Source: Strigops habroptila (lineage: Eukaryota > Chordata > Aves > Psittaciformes > Psittacidae). Taken from it: a stretch of 64,000 nt of DNA. The first letter of the stretch is position 1. Every line of letters starts with the position of its first letter. The stretch is taken from positions 37,063,812 to 37,127,811 of the forward strand of contig NC_044277.2 in the NCBI RefSeq assembly GCF_004027225.2. The letters are read 5' to 3'. Below the pieces are notes generated by a model. That model saw only the letters and a program-made list of their open reading frames with translations, had not been told where the DNA came from and made no database searches. The position numbers and the translations under genes are program-made. Shown piece by piece: positions 37,435 to 48,657 of the stretch.

Positions 37435-39009
37435 ACTTTTCCATATAAGAAGTCAGGAAATGTGTTTATAGAAAAACACCATTTTGAGAAATGGCCTAAA
37501 ACTTCTGTACTTTCCAAAATTAAACTTTTCAACTTTTAAAAACATTTTAATTATTCTTTCCAGATATTCTTCTTCCCCAAACCTGATACTCATCATGAAC
37601 AATTTTGTCCCTTCCCAAACAGCATTTTCCAGTCAATTTACTTTTAAATGAAAACAGTTATCCAGTTCTACTGGTGTTCTAAACTGGCAACAGTTTGACT
37701 TTTCAAAATACGGAGGTTGATTTCCAAAAAGTTTAAAGTACAACTGTCAAGAGTGAGCCCAGAACCTATAAAGCAGAGCTAGGAACTAAAACTTTGTCCA
37801 CATCACTACAGGAAACTTGGCATAAGGGTGACTAATGCCATGTATATATTTTTTAATAAAAAGATTTTGTTGATTTAATAGTATTGAGTTACTTTAGTAC
37901 TGCTGTCATGTGTTTGTACTTCCTACTTATGACCCTGGATGCTGTAATCATCCACAATTCAACACAGTTTCCCTCTGAAGGGTGGAATTTCGAATTTGTG
38001 AAATGTTCCTCTGCTAGCACCACTTTCTTCTTCCTCGATCTCAGAAAAATCCTTTTCTAGAAAACTCTGCGAAGCCCAAAGAGTAGAAGGATCATGTTAA
38101 ATGGAAATGGCCAAAACCATTAGCATTCTTTAATTTCTTGCATTCTCGAACACATGGAGTTATATGGCCTAGCACTATTCCACATGTAAATGTGGAATAG
38201 TTCAAGAGGAAAATCTCGAAGGACTTCCAACTGTTGGATTTCCTGTATGGATCATTGTTGGATGTTTCAGTACATCCAGATTAACATCATCAGCTTGGTA
38301 TTAATATGATTTTAATCTATTCCTGCTTGATGAGTCAAATGCTGTTTCTTTTTGCACTGCTGAAACTATGAAACCACCCAACAATTACATTCCCCCAGGA
38401 CAGATCAGAAACTGCCCATCTGGTTTTCTGGTTAACATTCTGGTGGTGTGTCCTGGAACAAGATACTTTAAAAAAAAAAACCACTTAGATTTCAATTTTC
38501 AATTTGGGCAAGGAGTCAGTCAGAACTGTCCTGCTCCAGTACTAGTCGCAGGATAGCATGCCAAATGCACCTGCATTACTCTATGGGCAGTAGTCTTTGC
38601 TCACCAAAATGCTGTCCAACTTTTGCTGCATGGCCTGTAATGAATGCTTCAACAGTACTTTGTCCTTTCCCTCTTTTCTACAGCTTCTTTCTTTGAGGCA
38701 AGTGTGAACAAGTAATTTTTCAGCTTTCAGAAGTCGTCATGCAACAGCCATAGAAGAGAGACTTCCTACATATTATGGATCTGTGAAAGGACTCTCTACA
38801 GTTTAGCCCAAAATAGCTTCATATTGATTACTTGGAATTTTCAAGCTACCACTTAATACACTAATTTTGCCCCACATTTGTACAACCTGTCTCTACTATG
38901 CAGATAAGAATATGCAAAACATCTTTAATCCTATACCCGAAGCTTAAACGGAGTAGGAGCATCCCCCTCAGACTTGTGTCAAGGCTAGAGCCAGCCACCT
39001 GTCCTTCAC
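37435..39009. other. Intergenic DNA with one further short hairpin
   Basis: AT-rich, with no gene or mobile element that I can recognise apart from the perfect hairpin at 38174-38201. Confidence 0.4.
38174..38201. repeat. Perfect 12-bp inverted repeat
   Basis: ACTATTCCACAT (38174-38185), spacer GTAA, then ATGTGGAATAGT (38190-38201), an exact reverse complement. It has no T-run or gene context that would suggest a terminator. Confidence 0.92.
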
Positions 39010-39260
39010 AGAAACAATTATTCATGAAAGAAAAATTAAATGGATTTTGATTGAGAGTTTGCTTAAGCTAATGGTGCGATTGGACATTAGTGTAACTAAT
39101 GGTAATAGGCCCTTTGCATGAGTTACGTGTTAATAGTGCTCCAGCTGCTTTGGCTTTGCAGAAACCAGTCAGCTGGCTAAGAATCACTTTTCTGGTCCTT
39201 CTACAATTAATCTCTGTTGAATGAAATAACAAATGAAAATTATGAGCAGTTCTGAAACTT
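39010..39260. promoter_or_regulatory. Candidate conserved enhancer-like element
   Basis: Repeat-free stretch with AACAATTATTCATG (SOX/POU-like), several TAAT cores (ACATTAGTGTAACTAATGGT), an octamer-type CTTTGCAT at 39112-39119, and two CAGCTG E-boxes at 39142-39147 and 39170-39175. The mix resembles neural developmental enhancers, and NKAIN3 is mainly neural in expression as I recall. No conservation data are available, so this is only a candidate. Confidence 0.3.
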
Positions 39261-42200
39261 GGCGGGGAAGGGTATTACTATGCTTGGGTTAGGCACTAAA
39301 GCACACTTACAATCACCTTGTCTATTTAGAATTCAAATAATCACTTATCAGCTTCTGAAGACTTACACTTAACATTGAATTTACTTGAAGCAAAGGCCTG
39401 ATATGGTAATTCTCATTCAGCAAAAGGCCATTGTAACATACAAGTTGTGTCATGAACATGGCAAATAAACATAACTATGCCCCAAATTCCTTTGCAGTTA
39501 TTAGCAATGTAAATGCTACAAATAAAACCTGCAAAACCATTAAACTACATTGACATTATATTATATTTCTAGTATGCTCACAATCATTTTCTAACAAAGG
39601 ATTTGGAACCAAAACTGCCTACTGTTTTTCACTGCCCTATATTTCTGACCAGTGTGGGGGTTCTCAGCACCCCAAAGTTTAATTTTCAAAAAGCTTTTGT
39701 CCCCAAATCCCTGAATAAAGACTCTAGGAGTAGAACTTCTTTTCAGATATTTAGGGAACAACGAAATTCGGTCTAACTCTAAGGTGCGATCATTCAGTGA
39801 TGGGCAAGAAAAATACTCTGCTTCAAAGATAACAGATGTCTAAACAATTATCTTCAGGGCTACAGTATAGACGACTGACAAGTAACGGTGCGAAGTCAGT
39901 ATCTTTTGAAATAAAAATACCAAATTTTTTAAAAAAATACTGAAATAATTAGTGGAACAAATTCCACTGTAGCGTGGCAAAAGTATCTTATTCCCCAACA
40001 TGTTCTTACTAAGTGCCTGAGTATAGTCTGATTATATATACAAGGGAAACAGTACATCTGTCTTCAGTAGGGTGGTTTTGAAAGGACCATTTTATCATCT
40101 ACCCAGAAGTATTCACTTGTATTGTATTCTGACTCCCTTCCTTCCTGAAAGTAGATGAAAAAGTGGCAAGGGAATTAGGACAGATCTGGCCAGGTTTTTA
40201 GAAATATAAGAAGAGACAGAAACAATATTTGATAAACCTAGAGTGTCCTACAAAACGTAAAGTGTTGAAGTTTCCATTTTCCCATATGTTAGGTGCTGAA
40301 AATATAAACACATTTATGCAAAAATGTAGAATGGAAAAAAAATGTTCAATGGTCTTTTATTCGGACATCTTATCGAGACACAGACGGTTACATGATATTG
40401 CAAATAGGAACATACCTAAATAGACTTTCTGGTTTCCTTCCATTACTGTTCTGCTAAGGTCTGTTTTGCCTCTAGGTCAGGTCTTACATTGTGAAATCAC
40501 TTGGGAAAAATTACCCTGTCATTGGTGCAGAGGGTGTTCAGATCAGAATTTTCAACACATATTGGCCTGTTTTACATCATTTTACATAGATGAAAGCGCC
40601 AGCAAAATACAACAAAATACACTTGCGATGTTATACCATTGCTCTGGAACATTTCCTGAAGAGAACAGCAGCACAATTGCACTGACCCGAACACAGACTG
40701 CCTGGGAAGACAGAATGGTTTTTAGTGCAACCTGCAGCAGTACCTGAAAGTTAAAGTTCTCTGGCAGACCAGCATGATTTCCCTGCTGCTTCACTGAAAG
40801 AGAAATAAGGATAAAAGATCAAATTATGTTGTAAAAAGCTGAATTTGAAATCTAGTGTAGAAAAAAATTTTCCCCATGCTTCAAACTAGGAAATAAGGGT
40901 AGATACAGAATATATGTCCTCCACAATTTAAACAAATGCAGCTCCAAGCTGCCACAGCCAAGTGCTAGGAGTGCCCTTGCTACCTAGATTAAAGCAATGC
41001 TGGAAATCTCTGCACTACACTGTAGTCACTCTTGCATGTGCAATAGAAGCATGACGTGATAAAGACTGGTGAATGATATTAAACTATCTTTGTGCCTTTC
41101 TGCTCCTTTTTCTAAGTACTAATGAGAAGAAAAAAGAAAAAGAAAAAAAAGAAATAAAAGACTCATTCAAAGAGGCTGATGAGCAGAACACCTCCTCTGC
41201 TATACCTGCTGTTCTCCTTTCTGTTCCTCACAGCAGCCCTGGACAAGGGGAATCCAAATGCCAATTCAAACCAATTTAGATCTAGCTGGCTACACAGGTC
41301 ATATCTAGTGGAGCAGAAAATCTGGCCTTGTATTTGCTGAATTAACCTAGAAACAGTTAGACTGCATAGCCAAAGCAGCCTGGAATCAGAATACAATGCC
41401 ACACCATCCCTCCCCATGCACTGCATAGAGGTTCTGCCCACAAAATTGTAGGCATGTTGGGGATAATCAGGTATTTAGATACCTATACAACATTGTGCCT
41501 AAAGGTACCAAGAGACTGATGAGAAGAGCACAGATTAAGCCCTTCCAGTATCGAAATGCTCTTCCTGTATGTCATGCAGTTCAGGAATAACCAGCTAGTC
41601 AAAGTCTACAAAGTCTCACAACTATGCCATTACCCACCTGAAAGGAAGAGAGGAGGAGAGAAGGAAAGACAGAATTACATGATAAGTATAAGGATTTCTT
41701 TTCTCACTGCCTCAGAATTCATGTTATGATTGCATTACACACATTAGAAAAGTAAGGAATTTTATTTTAGCTAGTTTTCCTGGGGAGGGGTGTGTGTGTC
41801 TACTTCTCTAGAAACATATACAGTTACTTTACACCTTTGAGGCCCATCTATCGGGTCAAATCCCAAACATTTTTCTTTGTTTTATTTAGCTAGCTGCCTG
41901 CCAGGATGCTTCCAGAACTAAATCTTCATCTTGGGCCATCTTCCCCTAAGCAGGGCCAACTCCAGCATCCGAATATACAAAGACAGTCCCTGAGATTCTT
42001 TCAAAAATGTAGTTGAACTTGACTTACCCCATTGACATTCACCATCTCACTTTAAAAATGGGATGTCCCTGGGACTGGTAAACAAAACTTTTTCCTATGA
42101 GAATGGTCAATAGAATATGCTAATGGATTTCCTGGTACTTCAGTAAACAGTTAACTTTGTCCTACCCATCAGAGCAAGTTTCAGTTTTGCGTGTCAGATT

Positions 42201-42834
42201 TCTTCAGGTATTTTATGTACCACGTTTAACACAAGCCATACTTATCTCAAAAGCAAAAATGACAATAAGGTATTCCATTAATTTTACTATTAACATGGTG
42301 GCAGCCAGGTAGCTTGGAAAGGACAATGGATGGAAATGGGTGTATATCCCTGATATCGATTGAAGGAATATTCCCTTTTTAGAGGTAATTCTAACTTCCA
42401 GAAAAAGCCATTAAGAAGGATTTGTTTGACTTCAGTAGGAAACAGCCCAGCTCCTTGCCAACCTGCGAGAATGGGGTGGAGAAGACAAGGACCAGATTTT
42501 TTAATTCTTAAGGGCATCCTTTCTATCTTTACCTCAAAGCTCCTGGAAACTTCTCAAAGTATAAAATGAGGCTGTGAACTTCCATAAGAGAGAGGCACAT
42601 GTTTGTGCTGACTGTGTGATTTTTATTCTTATATGTAAAGGCTGAAACGTTCAGCTGCACCTTTGAGCAAAACCTAAAGGGAAGGGAGAGAAGGAGGATG
42701 TTCAACTGCAGATGCCTCTAGGAGCAGTCTACAAGGAACTGCTTTGGCAGCAGCTCACAGTAGCCCAAGTGCTGAAAAACTGTGTTTTAAAAAACTGTCT
42801 CAGTCCATGTTGAGAAAGCACCAGAATGTAGTAA
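39261..42834. other. Intergenic DNA, no gene supported
   Basis: AT-rich, with an A-rich low-complexity patch at about 41126-41160. Several open frames of 60-95 codons show no recognisable protein. Confidence 0.4.
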
Positions 42835-43050
42835 ATGCTTCTATTGATTATGCATTATTAAATCCTGAGAAATAACCCAGCTTTGCATGATATCTAATTT
42901 ACTTGATTTAGTACGTTAATAATTCTGTCCCTAAGACTGAAGGTGAAACTGCAGTGATTCTTCACTCTGGAATTAGGTGTCTGCAGAGGAATTCATTTTT
43001 TTTCAGAGTATGTAAATTATTCAAGAATATTAAAAAGCACTGGTTTTAAA
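42835..43050. promoter_or_regulatory. Candidate conserved non-coding element with octamer-type site
   Basis: Contains TTGATTATGCATTATTAAAT, a CTTTGCAT word at 42881-42888, then CTAATTTACTTGATTTAG and GTTAATAATT. It is repeat-free and dense in POU/homeodomain-like words, but motif density in AT-rich DNA is weak evidence. Confidence 0.25.
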
Positions 43051-44320
43051 CTGTTAAACTGCTTAACCACTCCACTGATGCTAGTCTCTCAGGGACTACT
43101 ATTTAGGGTTTTGACAAAAAGTCAGTAGGAGGCACTGGAGTCTTAACGATGGTGAGGTTTGGACTAGGGCCATAATGGGCCTTAGAGGAGAGAGGTCTTG
43201 ATGCATACTGAAACATTTGGGACACTGATGAGCATGTAAGTGTTCTATTGCATGCGATTCCGCATTTGGCATCCACATTAAAATACAACTCAGGTCATAA
43301 AAGCTAAAACTTTCAGACTGTACTCACCATATCTTTGCAGAGCTGATTTGTCAGAACTGAAGATGACAGTCACGTACCCTGTCCTTAAGGCAGTAATACT
43401 TTCTCTCATATAGTGTATCTTGGTTTGGAGGCATTGTGAGATAATTATTACACCTGCACTTTGTAATTTAAGTATGTTGATTTTTCCTGCAGAATCATCT
43501 AGATTGCATTCAAATGATGGATACTCTACTATAAGATAAAATAAATATTACCAAAGAATTAGTGACTTCTATGTTCAACCCAATGTTCAGTAACTGTATT
43601 CTCATGCATTGTAACCTGAAATCTCTTTTAAGATAATACATTTAAACTCCACATCTGGAAACCACTTTTTTTTTTTCCCCTGTCTCAAATACAGCGAAGT
43701 AACTTTTAAACAGAAGAGAGTGACTGCTCAATTCTTCCTTTCCGTCATGCTTCACTACTGACCTCCAATGAGCAGTAAGCACATTGCCTGAATTTCTTAT
43801 CCCTTTATAAAGAAGAATTATGGTATTAACACAAGTTCTTCCTCATCAGAGTTTATCCTTTCAGAGTAAACTTGCAGGCATTGCTGCGTTATCCTTCCTA
43901 AGCAGCTGCTTTCTAGAGGGACATATACTACAACTGGGACATGGTATTTTTAAACCCTATTAACTAGTAAACTTTCAAATATACTAGCAGATTAAAGCCA
44001 AATCTGCAAACATAGGACATAACACTCAAAGACCAGAGTGCTCCTGGAATCAGGTTTGCAAACCTTATGTGAATACAGTAAAACCTGAGTGTTTGTGAAA
44101 AGCAGAAGTGTAGTACAGTGCAAAAATAGCACATCGTTGAAAGAGCCTCACACATCTCTCCCTTGGTATGTGCTTGACTGGTCAGGAATTTTGCTCCTGA
44201 GGAATACTCTATACTATGTTAAGCACCTGACATTGAAAACCATAATACATTTTCAAACTGTTACATAGTTTTCAGATGGTTAATATATTTTCAGTTTTAG
44301 TATTCGTTTTAAAAGCATGT
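43051..44320. other. Intergenic DNA, no gene supported
   Basis: AT-rich sequence with a T-rich run near 43668-43677 and nothing else that I can recognise. Confidence 0.4.
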
Positions 44321-44783
44321 CACGGAATCCGAGAAGGATTAGGGTTCGAAGGAGTCTTAAAGATCATCTAGATCCAACCCTCCTGCCATGGGCCGGGACA
44401 CTTTCCACTAGACCAGGGTGCTCAAAGTCCTATCCAGCCTGGCTTTGAACACTCCCTGGGATGGGGCTGCCACAGCTTCTCTGGGCAGCCTGTGCCAGTG
44501 TCTCACCAACCACACAGTGAAGATTTTTTTCCTAACGTCTTATCTAAATCTCCCCTCTGTCAGCTTAAAACTATTCCCTCTTGTCTTGTCACTACATGTG
44601 CCCTTGTAAAAAGTCCCTCTCCAGATTTCCTGTAGGCCCCCCTTTAGGTACTGGAAGCTGCTATAAGGTCTCCCTTGAGCCTTCTCTTCCGTAGGCTGAA
44701 CAAGTCCAACTCTCCCAGCCTGTCTTCACAGAAGAGGTACTCCAAACCCCTAAGCACCTCTGTGGCTGTTTAGCCCTCATCCT
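44321..44783 (-). mobile_element. CR1 LINE 3'-end fragment, older copy
   Basis: The longest of the five CR1 tails, about 460 bases. It contains AAAGATCATCTAGATCCAAC, CACTTTCCACTAGACCAGG, CTGGGCAGCCTGTGCCAGTG, GTCACTACATGTGCCCTTGT, TTTAGGTACTGGAAGCTGCT and AGCCTTCTCTTCCGTAGGCT. The octamer tail at its left edge is eroded (CACGGAATCCGAGAAGG in place of the CATAGAATCATAGAATGG form), which points to an older insertion than those at 10031 or 14499. Read on the minus strand, 5'-truncated. Confidence 0.94.
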
Positions 44784-47700
44784 AGTTCATAACATAGTTG
44801 CTACTGTATAATTTGACAGTCTTGTAAAAATGTCTAGGTTAACAGCTCTTACAATTACAGTCCTTCCAACTTCTAACAGTCTATTAAGGTTACCATATTT
44901 TTGCACTATGCAACTATCTTTACATGATATTAAAAGAACCTCCATTCAAGGGAAAGAATAAAACAGAAATGTTTCCATGTCCCAAACAACTTCAAATATC
45001 CAGTGACTGGCAATGTTGTCTAATTGTGGGCATTTCTCCAGGACTCCCCCATACTTTCATCCACGGTTCCAGAAGCCAGGAAAATTTCACTAGCTCTAGT
45101 CCTTTACAGTCAGTCTAATACAAATTTTCTATTTCTAATGACCGAGTAATTCAATCCCCAGGAATAATACAATATACCTGAAAATTACTACAAGGTATTT
45201 CCTAAATTGCTGTCTTCATCTGTGGCAATAATGAGATTCACAGGGTTAAAAACAAACAAACAAACAAACAAACAAACCCCCACAAAACAAACAAAAAAAT
45301 CTCAAACCCAAGAACAGCCCCCAACAAAAAACCAAACCAAACCAAAACAAAAAAATCCATACCGAAACCCAACAAACAAAAACCCAAAGAAAGAATAGAG
45401 AAAGTTCTAACAGTTTCAAGTGCCACCAAAAAGATCAAATGAGGATATAATATTTCCCCAAATAGTGGAACAAGAAGCTGTTTTTAAGATGGGACAGGGG
45501 AATACCAGCACAAGTGAATCACACGGTCAGTTGAGTGTTATGAACTTTCAAAGAAAACATTGTGAAACAAGGGTAAAGCTGCACTCCCTCCCAGAAGACT
45601 GTGGCTACAGTCCCTTTGGACCAGCAACACACAGCAAGCTTGACCAAAAGCAGATGCTGCATTAAAAGCAATTTTGCAACAGCTAGCACAGTACAGCTCT
45701 GCTTGACCTTTTCTGAAGTAACCAAACACTGTACTGGAGAAAGTATTTGTATTCTGGAGTAAGCAATCCTAACAGAGTATTATCTCAGAAGTGCTGCTGA
45801 GTTTTAATTTCACTATGTCACTGCATAATAATTTCTCCCTGTTGAGGAGGCCAATAGGCAGTTTTAAACTTATGCATAGATTGAGGATTAGTAAAAGTCA
45901 TGGAAGAAGGAGCACATTACTTATACTACTGGGAAAAGGACAAACAATACTACAGGCACATATTAATGACCTCTCTGCCTACACAGCAGACACTGAAAAA
46001 AGCTGAATCATTCAGCAGGAGCCAGAAGGACTCTTTTCCCTTGGTGCTGCCTGTTTAGGAGAGGTAGGAAGACCTGGACAGAGATTTTTGTCCGACCTAT
46101 CACTGAAATTAATGCTTTCCAATTCATGCTGCAGTGTTGCACTACATGACTGCAGCAGTACAGCACTGTTACGGTCACGGTGTTACAGTCTCTGTGGTTC
46201 AGCAGCAAGGCATTACCAACACTTCACCCAGGCAGTCATGTTTATACTTTTGGAGCCAACTTTGGGAGCTACTGAGCCTGCAACCTCACTGCACTCAGTA
46301 GGAGCTTAAACTAGCAAAAAGGGAATCACACCTTTCCCAAGCCTCAAATTGAGTATTACTGCTGGGTAGAAATCTCTCCAGAGAATTTTCAGGAAGTTTT
46401 TTAACCCCTACTCTGGAATAGTTTAGATAGAAAAGAAATGAGTGGGTTTATGGAATTATAATTGCAAATATGCAACTTTAAAAATTTGAATTATTTGTTT
46501 CTCTTCATTAGAGACAAAAACCATATTCACAGCACAAAACCATCATTGTTAAAATTAAGTGAGTATAAAATCAATAGTAGATTCAAAGTCAAGTAGTATA
46601 AACTAAAAAATAAACACAAAAGAATGTTGGATATGTGCAACATATCTAATAACTAGGATACAAATAGCTTCTAACATATTTCTGAAAATAACAAAAACCC
46701 AATTTTGCTCTTACTACAAATAACAGTTCCTTATGGAGAAAGATGTAACTTACATTACAGTGTTTTGACATTTTCCTAAACAGACTGTGAAAAACAAAAC
46801 AGTTAATTCCCCTTTTGTTTTTAGAGACTGTTTAACAGCAATATGTTTTCATGTATTTCTCCAAAGCTCCACATTTTGTCATCAGTAAGGGTGAATCCTA
46901 AAGGCATTCATATTAATATATTGAAAAAGCTCTTGATGAAGATACTTTTTCCAAAATAACTAACATTTCAACCCTACTTTTATGAAAAAGTAGGCAGTGT
47001 TATGTAGGTGTCCTAGAATGTAAACACATGCTCAGCTAGAATAAATAATAGGACTCGTTTGTTGCCGTAGAGTCAGAAGACAGACTAATTCACCGGATAG
47101 TGACTCAGGTCTCAGTCAGATGCTTGAGAGTAGATGAGATGTTAAAACTCCTTGGAGGGAAAAAAGTAAAAGCTGATAGATTAAACACTGTTTCATGCTA
47201 AATATAGATTTCTATTGTACAATGACAGAGAATGCACTTGTTAATGCAAACACGATTTAGGGATTTCAGTGTCTGCCCTGTGAAAAATACATACAATCTG
47301 CTAAAGTTCTTAGTTACATACGTCAGATCTAAACTCAAATTAACTCATGTTCTTAATTTGGGGAACTGCAACCAGTAATCACATAAAGGAGAGTTCTAGC
47401 CTAGGACAGAGTTATAGGGTGCAAGCTGGGCACTGTCAACAGTCTCCTACATAGCAGGATAGTAAATCAGTCCTTAGAGAAGCTTTTGCAAAACCCACTC
47501 TGTTCGCAGTCTGCAATAGGTAGATACAAGTCTGTCTTCATTTCTAAGGTATGAAAGCCGGCCTTTTGGTTCATAGTTTTCCATTTAGTAGTCCCTAGTA
47601 CAAATCCCAAAACACTGGCCAAAAGGACTGCCATTACACAAACAAGAAATAATTCTGGAAATATTGCTTTGGTAAAAGAGGTGAGTTAATGTTTAATTAA

Positions 47701-48582
47701 CAGCAGTGACAGAACATTCTTAGGATCAAAAGAAAATGTAAGACATCCTCTAACTTTGAGAGCCAAAAGTGATCAGGCAAAGTGACAAATACCTTCCTTT
47801 ACCAGAGCTTTCCCATTGCCAGCCCATGGAGGCAGGCAGCTCCACTCAACATTATCTCAGAGAAAACCTCTCTTCCGACAAGAGTCTTTTTCTGATCTTT
47901 AAAAGTAAGCAGCTCAGATCTAAGTCAGGCAAAACGAATCAAAGCCTCCTCCTTTTTCTAATCCCCAGGAAGTCCAAGAATATTTTCCATGTTTCTTAAA
48001 AGAACCATTAGATCATTCTTAAGCAAAAACTTGAATGTGACAGCATAACATCTTTAGCAACATCAGAAGCCCTCAGGAGTCTGCTGTGGATCAGGTTGTG
48101 TACACCAGGACTTGGGCATCCAAGCATTGGGGTTCTAAGTCCCAGACAGAAGACAACCTGGCCACTCCTAGCAAAGAAGCCATTGTCAAAATCTGGACTG
48201 AAGCAAAATGGAAGCTTCTATTAAACATTCATTTGCCCCATCATGATTTCCTTTTCCTGCAAAAGCGTTACTGATGGCCACAACTGGAAAGAAAGCATAT
48301 CCAACACAAATGTTCACTACACGGTAATTTATTCATCTCATTATTTTATTTTGTCTCCTTTAATGCTATGTTCTAACATAAGGGTAATTTCTTGAAAGCT
48401 GAATTACGTAAACATTGATTTGAAAAATTTCATTTCTCTCATTAAATTGCACTTACCCAATTACCCATTAAAGCAATTCATAATGCAAATGCACATTTCT
48501 CACATGGCATTCCAAAGCAATGAACTGGAAAATGACACCTTGTCAAAATGGCATATCCATACACGTGATAATAGAGTTGAAA
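44784..48582. other. Intergenic DNA, no gene supported
   Basis: Contains the AAAC-type low-complexity tract at 45248-45390. Otherwise AT-rich single-copy-looking DNA without a defensible exon. Confidence 0.4.
45248..45390 (+). repeat. (AAAC)n microsatellite and A/C-rich tract
   Basis: About seven AAAC units at 45248-45277, continuing as an imperfect A/C-only tract (CCCCCACAAAACAAACAAAA and similar) to about 45390. Open frames across it on either strand are composition artefacts. Confidence 0.95.
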
Positions 48583-48657
48583 GACAAAAAAAAAACCCCA
48601 AAACAACCCAGAAAACCCCCCAAACCCTCCACAAAACCAAAACCACCCCCAAAGTAA
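48583..48657 (+). repeat. A/C-rich low-complexity tract with a minus-strand G-quadruplex motif
   Basis: A tract of A and C only, apart from a few bases. C-runs at 48596-48599, 48607-48609, 48616-48621 and 48625-48627 have spacers of 7, 6 and 3 bases, which meets the usual four-run G-quadruplex rule on the minus strand. The tract resembles the one at 45248. Confidence 0.9.
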
